From Sebaldella sp. S0638 (GTDB lineage: Bacteria; Fusobacteriota; Fusobacteriia; Fusobacteriales; Leptotrichiaceae): 64,000 nucleotides of DNA. The position numbers and the translations under genes are program-made. Below are positions 29,501 to 36,291 of this stretch, one piece after another (position 1 is the first letter of the stretch; each line of letters begins with the position of its first letter). Location of the stretch: contig NZ_JAMZGM010000008.1 of assembly GCF_024158605.1 (NCBI RefSeq), positions 19,722 to 83,721 of the forward strand. The letters run 5' to 3'. The notes under the pieces were generated by a model that saw only the letters and a program-made list of their open reading frames with translations, searched no databases and had not been told where the DNA came from.

Positions 29501-31751
29501 CGTTTCCGGTTGAATAGATAAAGATTTTTCCATCTGTTTCATTTCTTACAGTAACCAAATCCAACTGTGGGCTAAATGCTCCTATATTTTTTATATCAGA
29601 TGCCAGACCAGCTGAATTCCTTCCTCCTAAAAATATAACTCCGTCCTGTGTTGTATAATTATACTTTTTTCCCGCTATTGTTATGTTAAAAACCGTTGTT
29701 TTATTTTCAATTATTTTATCAATATCAGGATCATTATCCAGAGTTGTTGTTACTGCACTCATTCCTGTAGCGGTAGATCTCATTCCTGATATACTTCCAG
29801 GAACAGTCCCTCCTTTTCCAAGGCTATTTTTACTTATACCTTTAGTAATAGAGGACGTCACAGTATTATTACCATCATAATCAGTGCCGCCTGTTATACC
29901 ATCCCCGTTTTTTATAATTATTTTTTTATCAGTATTTTGTGTATTGTTATGTTTGCGAGTATTACCTGTTCCTGACACTGCTTTCACATTTTCAACATTA
30001 TTATTTACTATTATCACTCCGTCATTAACTCCTAATGCCTGGCTCGCAGGATTGGAAGACGCTGCATGGAGCCAGTTTTCCCTATCTATCCCGATTGTAT
30101 TTCCTGAATTAATTACCATTACACCTTTATTCCATACCTCGCCTGTTCCTTTATGTCTCAGAAGAATATTATTTCCGCTGTCAGAAGTTATTGTTCCTTT
30201 ATTATCATTCAGGACAAATGAATTGTCATTTCCGGTACTTAAGGCGTTATCTGCAAAAGCCGCTATCCCTACATTCCCTTCTGTAGAAGTGCTTGGTCTT
30301 CCAGTCACATTTATATTTACCTTTCCCTTATTTATAAGCAGATTTATATTTGCTCCTGTTACTTTTGTAGCATGTGTGGAAGGTTCACTATCCACCTGAT
30401 TCATTAAAATACCGTAATTTCCCCAACCGTTTATATTCATAACTCCATTAATTCCATTCACCAGATAACGCTGTTTAGCCCCGCTATTACTATCATCACC
30501 TCTAGAAAGATAAGCCATAGCGACTCCGCCCGGAATATTCGCCTGTCCGTTTGGAGATGCTGCATCCAGTGTCATTGTACCGCTGTTATACACAGATGTA
30601 CTAAACGGTACTCCGCTTGTCACTACTGAATCTACAGTATCACCGAATATAAATGCATCTGATGATGCAGCGGATATTTTTATACTTCCGTAATTCGCAA
30701 GTACTGAAGCATTATTTCGATTTTCTGCAAAGAATCTTCCGTAGGAATCGGCAGGTCTGGGATTTGAATTAGTAAACTCTACATTAGTTCCCTGTGCGAA
30801 AAACATTTTTCCACCAGGGCTGTTTACTATATGAAAAGTATCCGATACATTAAAAGTGCGTGTATAATTCATTGATATTGTCTGATTATTGTTTGTGTCA
30901 TAATTTACTGCGCTCCCGTTCAGCTTCATTGGCGCCCCGGCATTATGCCCGGCACTAAAATTAAAATCGATATCAGGAGAATTAATACTTACAGTCGGAT
31001 TCACAGTAATATTAATCACAGGGGCCTGCGGTGTCGGCGCTGTTATTCCGCGAAAATCTGTTATCATTATTTTTTCTACTTTTGTATTTGGAAGGGTTAC
31101 AGTTATCGGATTTATTGTTTTCTCCACTATTTTCATCTGTGGATCAAGCGAAAAATCCAAAACTTCTTTTATTGGAATTGAAGCACCTAGTTTTATATTT
31201 TTGGGGTCTTCCTTTTGGTTAAATGATTTGAAGGTACCAGAGGAAGTATTCTGATCATAAAATATATTTCTCTGTTCATTAGTCAGTGAATTCATAACAT
31301 TTCTATCGCCGTTAAAAAGGGCTTCTACCTGACCGGCAGTCATTCCTGTAGCCAAAAGTTCATTATATATTTTGGAATCAACAGTTAATTTCCCGCTCTG
31401 AGTTCTTGCAGAAGTATAATATTCAGCATTTTCCATGGTATTATCACCTTTTTCTTTTTCAGTATAAAAACCTGAAAAAAAAACCTGCCATTCCAAATAT
31501 TCCGGCTTTATAATATAATCTCCCTGTAAATATAGATCTTTCAATTCTTTATTTTTTTTCTTTAATATGTTTTCTATAGACTGGTAATTTTTTTGAGTTG
31601 GTTTTTCGTTTCGAATATTTTTTATTATACTATTATACATTCTATCGTATCTGGAACTGACAGTACCTATCTCATCTATTGTGTCAGCATAAGATGTTAG
31701 CATTGAGTTAAGGGATAAAAATAATACTAACATTTTTTTATTTTTTTTCAC
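23544..31751 (-). CDS. Giant autotransporter AT3
   Basis: 2735 aa, complete. GTG start at 31751 with SD AAGGAGG four nt upstream. Same plan as AT2: signal peptide ending near YADT (about residue 22), N-terminal module (NKELKDLYLQG, KPEYLEWQ), Pro-rich linker, beta-helix passenger and C-terminal barrel (about 2370-2735, ending AVF). It aligns with AT2 along nearly its whole length by eye, so the two are a tandem duplication. Differences: AT3 has an extra segment of roughly 60-70 residues at about 107-180 (rich in helix formers, e.g. MTAGQVEALFNGDR and LTNEQRNIFYDQ) that AT2 lacks. Own promoter and terminator. Adhesion or aggregation is a family-based inference. Confidence 0.93.
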   Translation of the reverse strand: MKKNKKMLVLFLSLNSMLTSYADTIDEIGTVSSRYDRMYNSIIKNIRNEKPTQKNYQSIENILKKKNKELKDLYLQGDYIIKPEYLEWQVFFSGFYTEKEKGDNTMENAEYYTSARTQSGKLTVDSKIYNELLATGMTAGQVEALFNGDRNVMNSLTNEQRNIFYDQNTSSGTFKSFNQKEDPKNIKLGASIPIKEVLDFSLDPQMKIVEKTINPITVTLPNTKVEKIMITDFRGITAPTPQAPVINITVNPTVSINSPDIDFNFSAGHNAGAPMKLNGSAVNYDTNNNQTISMNYTRTFNVSDTFHIVNSPGGKMFFAQGTNVEFTNSNPRPADSYGRFFAENRNNASVLANYGSIKISAASSDAFIFGDTVDSVVTSGVPFSTSVYNSGTMTLDAASPNGQANIPGGVAMAYLSRGDDSNSGAKQRYLVNGINGVMNINGWGNYGILMNQVDSEPSTHATKVTGANINLLINKGKVNINVTGRPSTSTEGNVGIAAFADNALSTGNDNSFVLNDNKGTITSDSGNNILLRHKGTGEVWNKGVMVINSGNTIGIDRENWLHAASSNPASQALGVNDGVIIVNNNVENVKAVSGTGNTRKHNNTQNTDKKIIIKNGDGITGGTDYDGNNTVTSSITKGISKNSLGKGGTVPGSISGMRSTATGMSAVTTTLDNDPDIDKIIENKTTVFNITIAGKKYNYTTQDGVIFLGGRNSAGLASDIKNIGAFSPQLDLVTVRNETDGKIFIYSTGNGTSQYTIGINGMYSTVENRGGIFLGLTAQNGSIAGSASDVTTESAVTTVGNYNYIGIYGKGSSISNTGFITDKASDNNHYSKKAIGIYAENAKANNVLVGRVTNSGNITLGIGGSAVITKGLNTTDKINLTSTGVISVAGDQTNQGLGFTLENAEAVISNKINLSGENTIGIYGKNSIIEIGSTTSLEIAGNNIKNSMGIVGDTAELKVKNGSKISLLSGENNIGIYGKNITYTDKITGTQPDYLTLDMGNSGIGAYLTNLASDSTIKINTIKTGNTTTSQLAGGIYATSASGTINIRGGDIKIGSTLADGGGFGIYVSGRSGTSGVIDLGINAITVNQKSGLGIYANNITNITTGNITTGKTGVFQNNSMGTGALKTGKITLTGKDDNMIGVYTSGSATNVEINGLEMTGLEKLTGIYVGKGGFKNTGNISIKSGKESYGIYIKGDAGNKTVDFGSGTSNIVLGNESLGLYLDTVNVAGTMPTNITVGDSLASGKQSVGIYAKDTAFINSVNTNVISGKESVGVYFDTNTGNVEYNGNVSLGENSLGIYKKGNTLKRNASSSLIFTGANNTQSTGFYLDNAILDFTSGTLNTNTLSMNSGIAFLLKGNTSDVRVNGTTITPSQLDSLGLAPKVERIVYSEKNESVTGDITLDPAVRYYGHRAKDGRVEISGNIYTSNNITSTYGVAVQNRYTVTAVTEEVLLNSGYTIDMSKSSGSVGVQSLASARAVNKGKIIVGSSSSTSAGIGILAESKNGTADKTSVINDSGAVIEMPYAGIGIYLDSLELGGSIINKGTISSTQASALGIYAKMSSAGALGTPITTITNTGNINLSNKGFGIFTDNSTITNSGNITVDNPAVNSIIAVYGGRNSVINNTGGNISVGAGGIAFYGNKTAMTISGGNFSTESGTLIYGENGTNITYTANGTTLGNKIGIYLDQSKIDLGGKNFSVMDSGSAIYLLGGNAEAKSLGIMTLKNNSDGVYVKNSTLNVLGGTMNITGSNSTGIISVNSNIENTTTINADITAGSVENKGILAKADNGGTYTIRNKASINIAGANSLGIYGSALDSGGSILGTINIINENNIKMGSASGLNNMLMGIYGTKNVNIFNTSGNINGGNYTAGIYSAGGTAENNSNINLGNASVGMYMSGGTGTVGTGGKITIGNGIRKVVSGSEKIESGVALYASNGAVITNLSSNITVGSDSIIGYSKGAGSKIVNKGNLILGTEAIGFYTSGGELENHGTLSSGGDGVIYFYGKNGKIINNGNINGSAHNYGVGVYGSNSEIINTANIILGNTYYNPAKADSPSDPSHRYAVGIYGDQSKIYNNGEIRVGQRGIGIYSYGQTGDLINDTNGKIISSGDNAVGLLVEGSGSHNVINNGNIILSGKNSVGASINRNTTIINNGLIQVSGENSVGIMAEASSKVINNSTINALGRSTAGVVLRGGSILENNGTITGLVLSDDVANAVSGASTSATTATSISGYADKLPRAVLMSYSKPTIINSGIINVDNNFLLNGVNLIIKPDLNNPLTTKVSSGGTDFIYNAVKVTGGKIEKGMLVEVTPDFAEGTTSTAIQLLKTFKPSSGTDIKDFNVISQSILWAITPSYNKDDGTSIDLVATKKSFYSMSKGLWYENFADNLDKNYSGSTGDALKIYNKANWLTSDKDLRHVMASLAGNVYANINQREMNIESVFDNSVNFLQSSENNTKENVKMNIIAGKGELKEDTDGVADYTYKTAGVLALREVERTYRHTFGYSLGYANTSFDMKDGNNSEETVNTIQLGFHNKYSADSWKIKNNLTGRVSFHDIDRNIMWPTKDGKSEMSSRYEVYSISSDNILGKEVPLGKNASITPYGAIKAVYMTRPDFTEDGLESLEVEGNDAWSVKPRIGIELKGEIPLGTNAAWKLKGGIDLAYEYELADIDEREYARLTAIENDYHELSKPEDEKGAFRGRASMGVEAADRYGIFLTGEYVTGENDNEDYRAGVSLKAVF

Positions 31752-31880
31752 ACTTCCTCCTTAAATAGTTTATATTTATATTATCATTTCTTTATTTTAC
31801 TATCTTTAAATTTATCTCCTTTCATATATTTTATTTTTGACAGATTTTTTGAATAGAGTTTCGAATTTTTCTCATACACT

Positions 31881-31909
31881 ATAATAATAAAAACATTATA
31901 GCCTGTCAA
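31881..31909 (-). promoter_or_regulatory. Promoter of AT3
   Basis: Minus-strand TTGACA (31904-31909), 17-bp spacer, TATTAT (31881-31886), giving a leader of about 125 nt before the GTG start at 31751. Confidence 0.7.
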
Positions 31910-32337
31910 TTTTCTTATTTTTTTAAACTTTTTTTCAATTTTTAAATTATCAAAAAATAACCGAAAGGTAATTTTATTATCTGACAAATAATTGATTTTA
32001 TAAAAATTTATTTTAGTAATACTTATTTTTTTAAAAAAATACAAAAGATATTTTAGCTTTAAAATTATAAACTTGAAAACAAAAAAATGAAATTTATAAT
32101 AAGTAAAAAATTTGTCATACTTTTGTTATTTTATTTTTATAATTAATTTTCATAAATCATATCATTTAATTTTATTAAAACACATTTTTTCCTGATATAT
32201 TTGTTTTATCAGATAATTTCCCTTAAATAATTTACAAAAAGGATAATTTATAGCTTTTATTATATCTGAGTATATCAAAAACAAACTCAGGAATAATCTC
32301 ATAAGCATAATAAAAGCTGCTGTATTTTTCATAAAAT
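31910..32337. other. Very AT-rich intergenic region with inverted repeat
   Basis: No gene supported; an 86-codon open frame at 31784-32044 is low-complexity Lys/Ile/Phe and has no SD. The region contains a perfect 12-bp inverted repeat at 32253-32318 (separate entry). Confidence 0.4.
32253..32318. repeat. 12-bp inverted repeat with nested 5-bp stem
   Basis: AGCTTTTATTAT (32253-32264) pairs with ATAATAAAAGCT (32307-32318); inside, CTGAG (32267-32271) pairs with CTCAG (32286-32290). There is no T-run beside the outer stem on either strand, so it is not a typical terminator. Could be a structured RNA, a protein-binding site or a repeat-element relic. Confidence 0.5.
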
Positions 32338-32386
32338 AAAAAAGGACCTTTCAAATTTTGAAAATTACTTCAAAATTACCAGTCCA
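32338..32386 (-). terminator. Terminator of the coiled-coil/Rep-like pair
   Basis: On the minus strand, GGAC...GTCC (32382-32385 with 32344-32347) encloses a 9-bp stem AATTTTGAA / TTCAAAATT, followed by a T-run (32338-32343). It begins 12 bp after the stop of the small secreted protein gene. Confidence 0.65.
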
Positions 32387-32397
32387 TTTTTCATATT

Positions 32398-32820
32398 TTA
32401 TCTCTTTGCATAATTTGTTTCAAATTTTAATTCTTTATCTCTGTAACTATCTTCAAATGCTTCCCTTTCGGAAATCATTTTGTCTATTTTTGCCCAGTCA
32501 GGATTATTCTTTCTTCTTTCATAATGTATTTCCGTTTTTTTATTTTCTATTTTCACAAGAAGATCTTTATTATCTTTCATAAATTTCAGCTTTGCCTTTT
32601 CATAATCCAGCTCTCTCTGATCAGCAGCGATACCTGCATTTTTCTCTGTAAGTTTACCCTTGTTATCCTTGTACTTTATCTGGTTTGTTTTCTTCTTATC
32701 ATCTATCTGTCTCTGTTTTTCATTTATTTTATTCTGTTTCTTTATCAGGTCTTCCGATACACTGCCCGCTGTTAGAACTGCTGCAAATAGAATAAATAAA
32801 ACAGCTAATTTCTTTTTCAT
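32398..32820 (-). CDS. Small secreted coiled-coil protein, FadA-like
   Basis: 140 aa. ATG at 32820 chosen because a GCGGAGGT SD precedes it; the open frame extends upstream without support. Signal peptide about 1-20 (MKKKLAVLFILFAAVLTAGS), then about 120 residues of highly charged, helix-forming sequence (many K, E, D, Q and few G or P) that looks like an alpha-helical hairpin or coiled coil. This size and layout match the FadA adhesin family of Fusobacteria (secreted helical hairpins of about 120-140 aa), but I see no decisive motif, so the assignment is tentative. It follows the Rep-like gene by 68 bp, with a terminator behind it. Alternatives: a generic periplasmic helical protein. Confidence 0.5.
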   Translation of the reverse strand: MKKKLAVLFILFAAVLTAGSVSEDLIKKQNKINEKQRQIDDKKKTNQIKYKDNKGKLTEKNAGIAADQRELDYEKAKLKFMKDNKDLLVKIENKKTEIHYERRKNNPDWAKIDKMISEREAFEDSYRDKELKFETNYAKR

Positions 32821-32888
32821 ATATACCTCCGCAATATTCTTTGTTACACTTATTATATCACTGCAATGTGATATTAATGTGAAGTTTT

Positions 32889-34043
32889 TTATTTTTTTGT
32901 ATTTTTGTATATTTTTATAAATCTTTTTGCCGGATCTTCTGAATAACAAGCTGTTATTTTATAATATTTATTTTCATATTTCAGATTCTTTTCTATAGCA
33001 AGGGTATTTAGTATATCCAAAAGCACAGGAAGCTCAAATCTGGTCTGAAGCAGGATTCTGCCCATTCTGTTTTTAAATTTTGAAAATTTTTCCAGTCCGG
33101 TTTTTATTTCCTCATAAAGCATAAATCCTTCTGTTTCTTCTTTATTTTCCACATATATCTCATCCAGTGTCTTGAAAAACATATCTTCCAGCGAGAGATT
33201 TCCGTGCTTTTCCCTAGAATATTTTATGACTTTATATACAAAGTCATATCCTTCCCTAAAATAAAAATCTTCTGTTTTTTCCCTTATATTATTTTTCTGC
33301 CTGAGATCAGCAGGAAACATATTAAGAAGATGCTGTATCTTTTCGTTATCCTCTTTTGAATATATGTGAAAAACAAGAGATTTCACTTTACTTTTCGGGT
33401 TGTCGTTTTCTTTTATTTTATCCATGCTTATGAAGTATTGTGAGTAATTATTTATATCTTTTAGTGTGGGTTCTATGATTTTTTTCTCAAGATCATACAT
33501 TCTTTTATATATATCAGCAGCTTCCATTAACTCTTTGTACTTCTCCAGTTCTATTTCCACGCTGTTTTTTCTTTTTCCCGCATCCAGATTCCTTCCGAGT
33601 TCTTTATATAATACCAGACTTCTCTCCAGCTCCAGTTCTATGGAAACCAAAAAATCAAGGGCAGAAAAATAATTTTTCTGTTCTGTGCTTTCCATTATTT
33701 CTTTCGGAAATACATAGCTGAGTATATCCTGCTGTATACTGTAAGAACACAGAAGATTAAATCTTCCCCTCATAATTTCAGTATTATCCGCAGAAATAAC
33801 AGTGTAAATAATTTTGTTTTCCAATATTTTTTCAAGATTTTTTTCAAATTCAAAAATTTCTATAATATTATATCTCACATTTAAATATCTGAATATTTTC
33901 TTTATTTCAAGTGTAAATTCTATTGTGCTTTTATCTTCCTCATATGCTTTTTTTGCTTCAAGAAAGAGATATTTAAACAGCTTTTTCTGTGGTTTATTCA
34001 TAGTAAGTGACATTTTTATCTTATTAGAAAAATTCCCGTTCAT
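32889..34043 (-). CDS. Putative winged-helix initiator-like (Rep_3-like) protein
   Basis: 384 aa. ATG at 34043 with SD ATAGGAGGCGG; the same frame is open another 57 codons upstream (to ATG 34214) but that start has no SD. The first 130 residues (LTMNKPQKKLFKYLFLEAKK, then FRYLNVRYNI, NKIIYTVISAD, GRFNLLCSYSIQ, VFPKEI) have the order of helices and strands typical of the N-terminal winged helix of plasmid RepA/RepB (Rep_3) initiators. The rest is charged and helical, ending with a second domain (FSKFKNRMGRILLQTRF). This is pattern recognition without a search. No iterons are visible upstream, so it may be a domesticated or orphan Rep-like protein. Cotranscribed with the small coiled-coil gene. 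Confidence 0.4.
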   Translation of the reverse strand: MNGNFSNKIKMSLTMNKPQKKLFKYLFLEAKKAYEEDKSTIEFTLEIKKIFRYLNVRYNIIEIFEFEKNLEKILENKIIYTVISADNTEIMRGRFNLLCSYSIQQDILSYVFPKEIMESTEQKNYFSALDFLVSIELELERSLVLYKELGRNLDAGKRKNSVEIELEKYKELMEAADIYKRMYDLEKKIIEPTLKDINNYSQYFISMDKIKENDNPKSKVKSLVFHIYSKEDNEKIQHLLNMFPADLRQKNNIREKTEDFYFREGYDFVYKVIKYSREKHGNLSLEDMFFKTLDEIYVENKEETEGFMLYEEIKTGLEKFSKFKNRMGRILLQTRFELPVLLDILNTLAIEKNLKYENKYYKITACYSEDPAKRFIKIYKNTKK

Positions 34044-34081
34044 AAGCCGCCTCCTATATAACGATTTCAAAATATTTTTTC

Positions 34082-34148
34082 GTCGTCTATATCTGATTAT
34101 AGTTTTTTTAGGTTTATTTTTCAAGTATTTTTTATTTTCAAAGACGAC
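34082..34148. repeat. 7-bp inverted repeat upstream of the Rep-like gene
   Basis: GTCGTCT (34082-34088) and AGACGAC (34142-34148) form a perfect inverted repeat 53 bp apart in the leader of the Rep-like gene. Could be an operator pair or an RNA stem; short enough to be chance. Confidence 0.3.
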
Positions 34149-34171
34149 TTCTGAAAAAAATTTGTCAATTT

Positions 34172-34201
34172 TTGATTGACTATATATCTTTTCGCTATAT
34201 A
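34172..34201 (+). promoter_or_regulatory. Candidate promoter of fructose-type PTS / mannosidase operon
   Basis: TTGATT (34172-34177), 18-bp spacer, TATATA (34196-34201), about 100 bp before the IIA start. No local regulator gene accompanies this operon. Confidence 0.4.
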
Positions 34202-34300
34202 CTTCTAATACCATGGCTGATCAGTAAAAATTTTTCTCAGTCTGGAACTTATATATAAAAATACTCATGAGTTTTTATTAATAACAGAAAGGAATTTATT

Positions 34301-34756
34301 ATGTCAAATCTCTACAGTGAAAAACTTATTGCCGTAAATATGGACGCAGATTCCAAAGATTCGGCAATTGAACAGCTTATCTGCATGCTGAAAAAAGAAG
34401 GCAGAATAAACTCTTCCGCTGAATTCAGAGACTCCATATATGAAAGGGAACTTGAGTCCAGCACAGAAGTGGGCGAGTACACCGCTATCCCACACGGACG
34501 GTCTGAAACTGTAAAAGATAACTCTGTGTGTATTGCTGCACTGAAAAAACCGGTTATATGGAATTTTGAAACAAATGAAGAAATCGACATCATCTTTATG
34601 CTTGCTGTAAAAAAAGACTCTTCAGACACACACATAGAAATACTCTCTGAACTTGCATCAAAAATTATGGAAGAAAACTTTATTTCCAATATAAAAAAAG
34701 CTGATAATGAAAATGAAATTTATCAGATTATTACAAAAAAGGAGGATTCAAAATGA
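34301..34756 (+). CDS. PTS fructose-family IIA component
   Basis: 151 aa. EIIA type 2 fold; phosphorylated residue His65 in YTAIPHGRSE; downstream IMLAVKK and DTHIEILSELASK motifs are typical. It takes phosphate from HPr for the IIB encoded immediately downstream. ATG at 34301 after SD AGAAAGGAAT. Its stop overlaps the IIB start (ATGA), so translation is coupled. In E. coli MngA the IIA, IIB and IIC domains are fused; here they are three genes. Confidence 0.9.
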   Translation: MSNLYSEKLIAVNMDADSKDSAIEQLICMLKKEGRINSSAEFRDSIYERELESSTEVGEYTAIPHGRSETVKDNSVCIAALKKPVIWNFETNEEIDIIFMLAVKKDSSDTHIEILSELASKIMEENFISNIKKADNENEIYQIITKKEDSK

Positions 34757-35058
34757 AAAAAATAGTTGCTATTACAGCATGTCCCACAGGTATAGCTCAT
34801 ACATTCATGGCGGCAAAGGCTCTTGAAAATGCCGGAAAAAAATTAAATTATGATATAAAGGTGGAAACTCAGGGAGCTACAGGAATAAAAAATAAAATTA
34901 CCGTACAGGAAGCTGCTGATGCTGATGCTGTTATATTCGCCGTGGAAACTAAAGTAAGAGAAGAAGAAAGATTTAAAGATAAAATCATACACAAAATTTC
35001 TGTGAAAGAAGCTATCAAAAATGCTGAAAAAGCTATAGAAGATGCTTTGGCACTATAA
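34753..35058 (+). CDS. PTS fructose-family IIB component
   Basis: 101 aa. Cys10 in the ITACPTGIAHTFMAA motif is the phosphorylation site characteristic of fructose-type IIB; the ETQGATGIKN segment follows. Start ATG at 34753 overlaps the IIA stop by 4 bp, with SD AAAGGAGG. Cytoplasmic carrier between IIA and the membrane IIC. Confidence 0.92.
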   Translation: MKKIVAITACPTGIAHTFMAAKALENAGKKLNYDIKVETQGATGIKNKITVQEAADADAVIFAVETKVREEERFKDKIIHKISVKEAIKNAEKAIEDALAL

Positions 35059-35129
35059 TAATCCATACTCTAAAGAAACGAAAATTAATAATTTTATCTG
35101 CTATTTTGAAATTGATTTTAGGAGGAAAC

Positions 35130-36194
35130 ATGAAAAATTTTTTTATTGATTTAAAGAGACACTTTTTGACAGGAATCTCATATATGATTCCGATGGTTAT
35201 AGCCGGGGCTGTTATTATGGGAATAGCAAGAATAGGTTCTTCATTTTACGGGGTTGTGGATATCTGGGATGCATCACATGCCGAAAGCAGCCATGCTCTG
35301 ATAAAACTTTTTCACACTATGGATGGTATCGGCGGTCTTGCGCTTGGATTAATGCTTCCGTTTATTGCAGGATTTATAGCTTTTTCCATTATAGACAGAC
35401 CGGGAATAGTACCGGGATTCGTAGCGGGACTTCTGGCTAAAAATATGAATACAGGATTCCTTGGTGCTCTTGTAGCTGGTATACTCGCAGGATATGTTGT
35501 AAAATTTATTCTTGAAAAAATGCAGCTTCCTGATTTTGCAGCCGGCATCACAGCTATTTTCCTTGCACCTGTTTTAGGGACTCTTGTTACATGTCTTCTT
35601 ATGCAGTATGTTGTCGGTGTACCGCTTGCCGGTATTAATAAAGCGTTTGAACTATGGCTTACAAGTATGACGGGAACGAACAAAATTGTTCTTGCTGCAA
35701 TTATCGGCGGAATGGTCGGCTTTGATCTCGGCGGCCCTGTTAACAAAGCCGCAGTTACCACAGCTATGGCTCTCCTTACTTCCGGAATCACTACACCTAA
35801 TACTGCTGCACAGGTAGCTATAATTGTTCCTCCTATTGGACTTGGAATAGCCACTCTGCTGTCAAAGAAAAAATATGACGAATCAATGCTTGAAGCCGGA
35901 AAATCTTCTATTTTAATGGGACTCGTGGGTATCTCAGAGGGTGCGATACCTTTCGCCATAGAATCACCGCTTAGAGTTATTCCTATAAATGTAATAGGCT
36001 CTGCACTAGCCTCAGCTCTTGCAGTTATGTTCGGAGCTAATAATCCTGCGCCTATTTCAGGTTTTTACGGATGGTTTACTGTGGAAAAATGGCCTTTATA
36101 CGTTTTGTCTATATTTATAGGTGCATTATTTATAGCATTTGCAAATATACTGCTAAGAAAACCGGTTCAGGAATTAGTACCCGGACAAGTTTAA
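35130..36194 (+). CDS. PTS fructose-family permease IIC
   Basis: 354 aa. ATG at 35130 chosen for its SD (TTAGGAGGAAAC); the frame is open from 35106 without an SD. Hydrophobic, about 8-9 membrane segments; SYMIPMVIAGAVIMGIA near the N-terminus, FDLGGPVNKAA near the middle, and the GISEGAIPFAIE motif are hallmarks of fructose/mannosylglycerate IIC. With the downstream GH38 enzyme, likely substrates are 2-O-alpha-mannosylglycerate or another alpha-mannoside, taken up and phosphorylated. Substrate is inferred. Confidence 0.92.
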   Translation: MKNFFIDLKRHFLTGISYMIPMVIAGAVIMGIARIGSSFYGVVDIWDASHAESSHALIKLFHTMDGIGGLALGLMLPFIAGFIAFSIIDRPGIVPGFVAGLLAKNMNTGFLGALVAGILAGYVVKFILEKMQLPDFAAGITAIFLAPVLGTLVTCLLMQYVVGVPLAGINKAFELWLTSMTGTNKIVLAAIIGGMVGFDLGGPVNKAAVTTAMALLTSGITTPNTAAQVAIIVPPIGLGIATLLSKKKYDESMLEAGKSSILMGLVGISEGAIPFAIESPLRVIPINVIGSALASALAVMFGANNPAPISGFYGWFTVEKWPLYVLSIFIGALFIAFANILLRKPVQELVPGQV

Positions 36195-36209
36195 AATTTA
36201 TAAAAAAAT

Positions 36210-36270
36210 ATACCAATACTCAGGCAGACTTGGATGAGATTATCAGGCAATACTGTCCGGGTATTGGTAT
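36210..36270 (+). repeat. Long imperfect hairpin between IIC and mannosidase genes
   Basis: ATACCAATAC (36210-36219) pairs perfectly with GTATTGGTAT (36261-36270); the stem continues inward (36220-36227 with 36253-36260) with one mismatch and two G-U pairs to about 18 bp, leaving a 25-nt loop. No T-run follows, and the mannosidase SD starts about 10 nt later. It could protect or process the mRNA, or tune mannosidase expression relative to the PTS. Confidence 0.6.
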
Positions 36271-36291
36271 TATAATAAAAAGGAGAAGCAA

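Noticed and set aside
31784-32044. Minus-strand ORF of 86 codons upstream of AT3
   Set aside because: Low-complexity Lys/Ile/Phe from AT-rich DNA, no SD, and it overlaps the AT3 promoter.
34044-34214. 57-codon N-terminal extension of the Rep-like protein
   Set aside because: ATG 34214 has no SD whereas ATG 34043 has a perfect one; the extension is Lys/Arg-rich with no recognisable fold.
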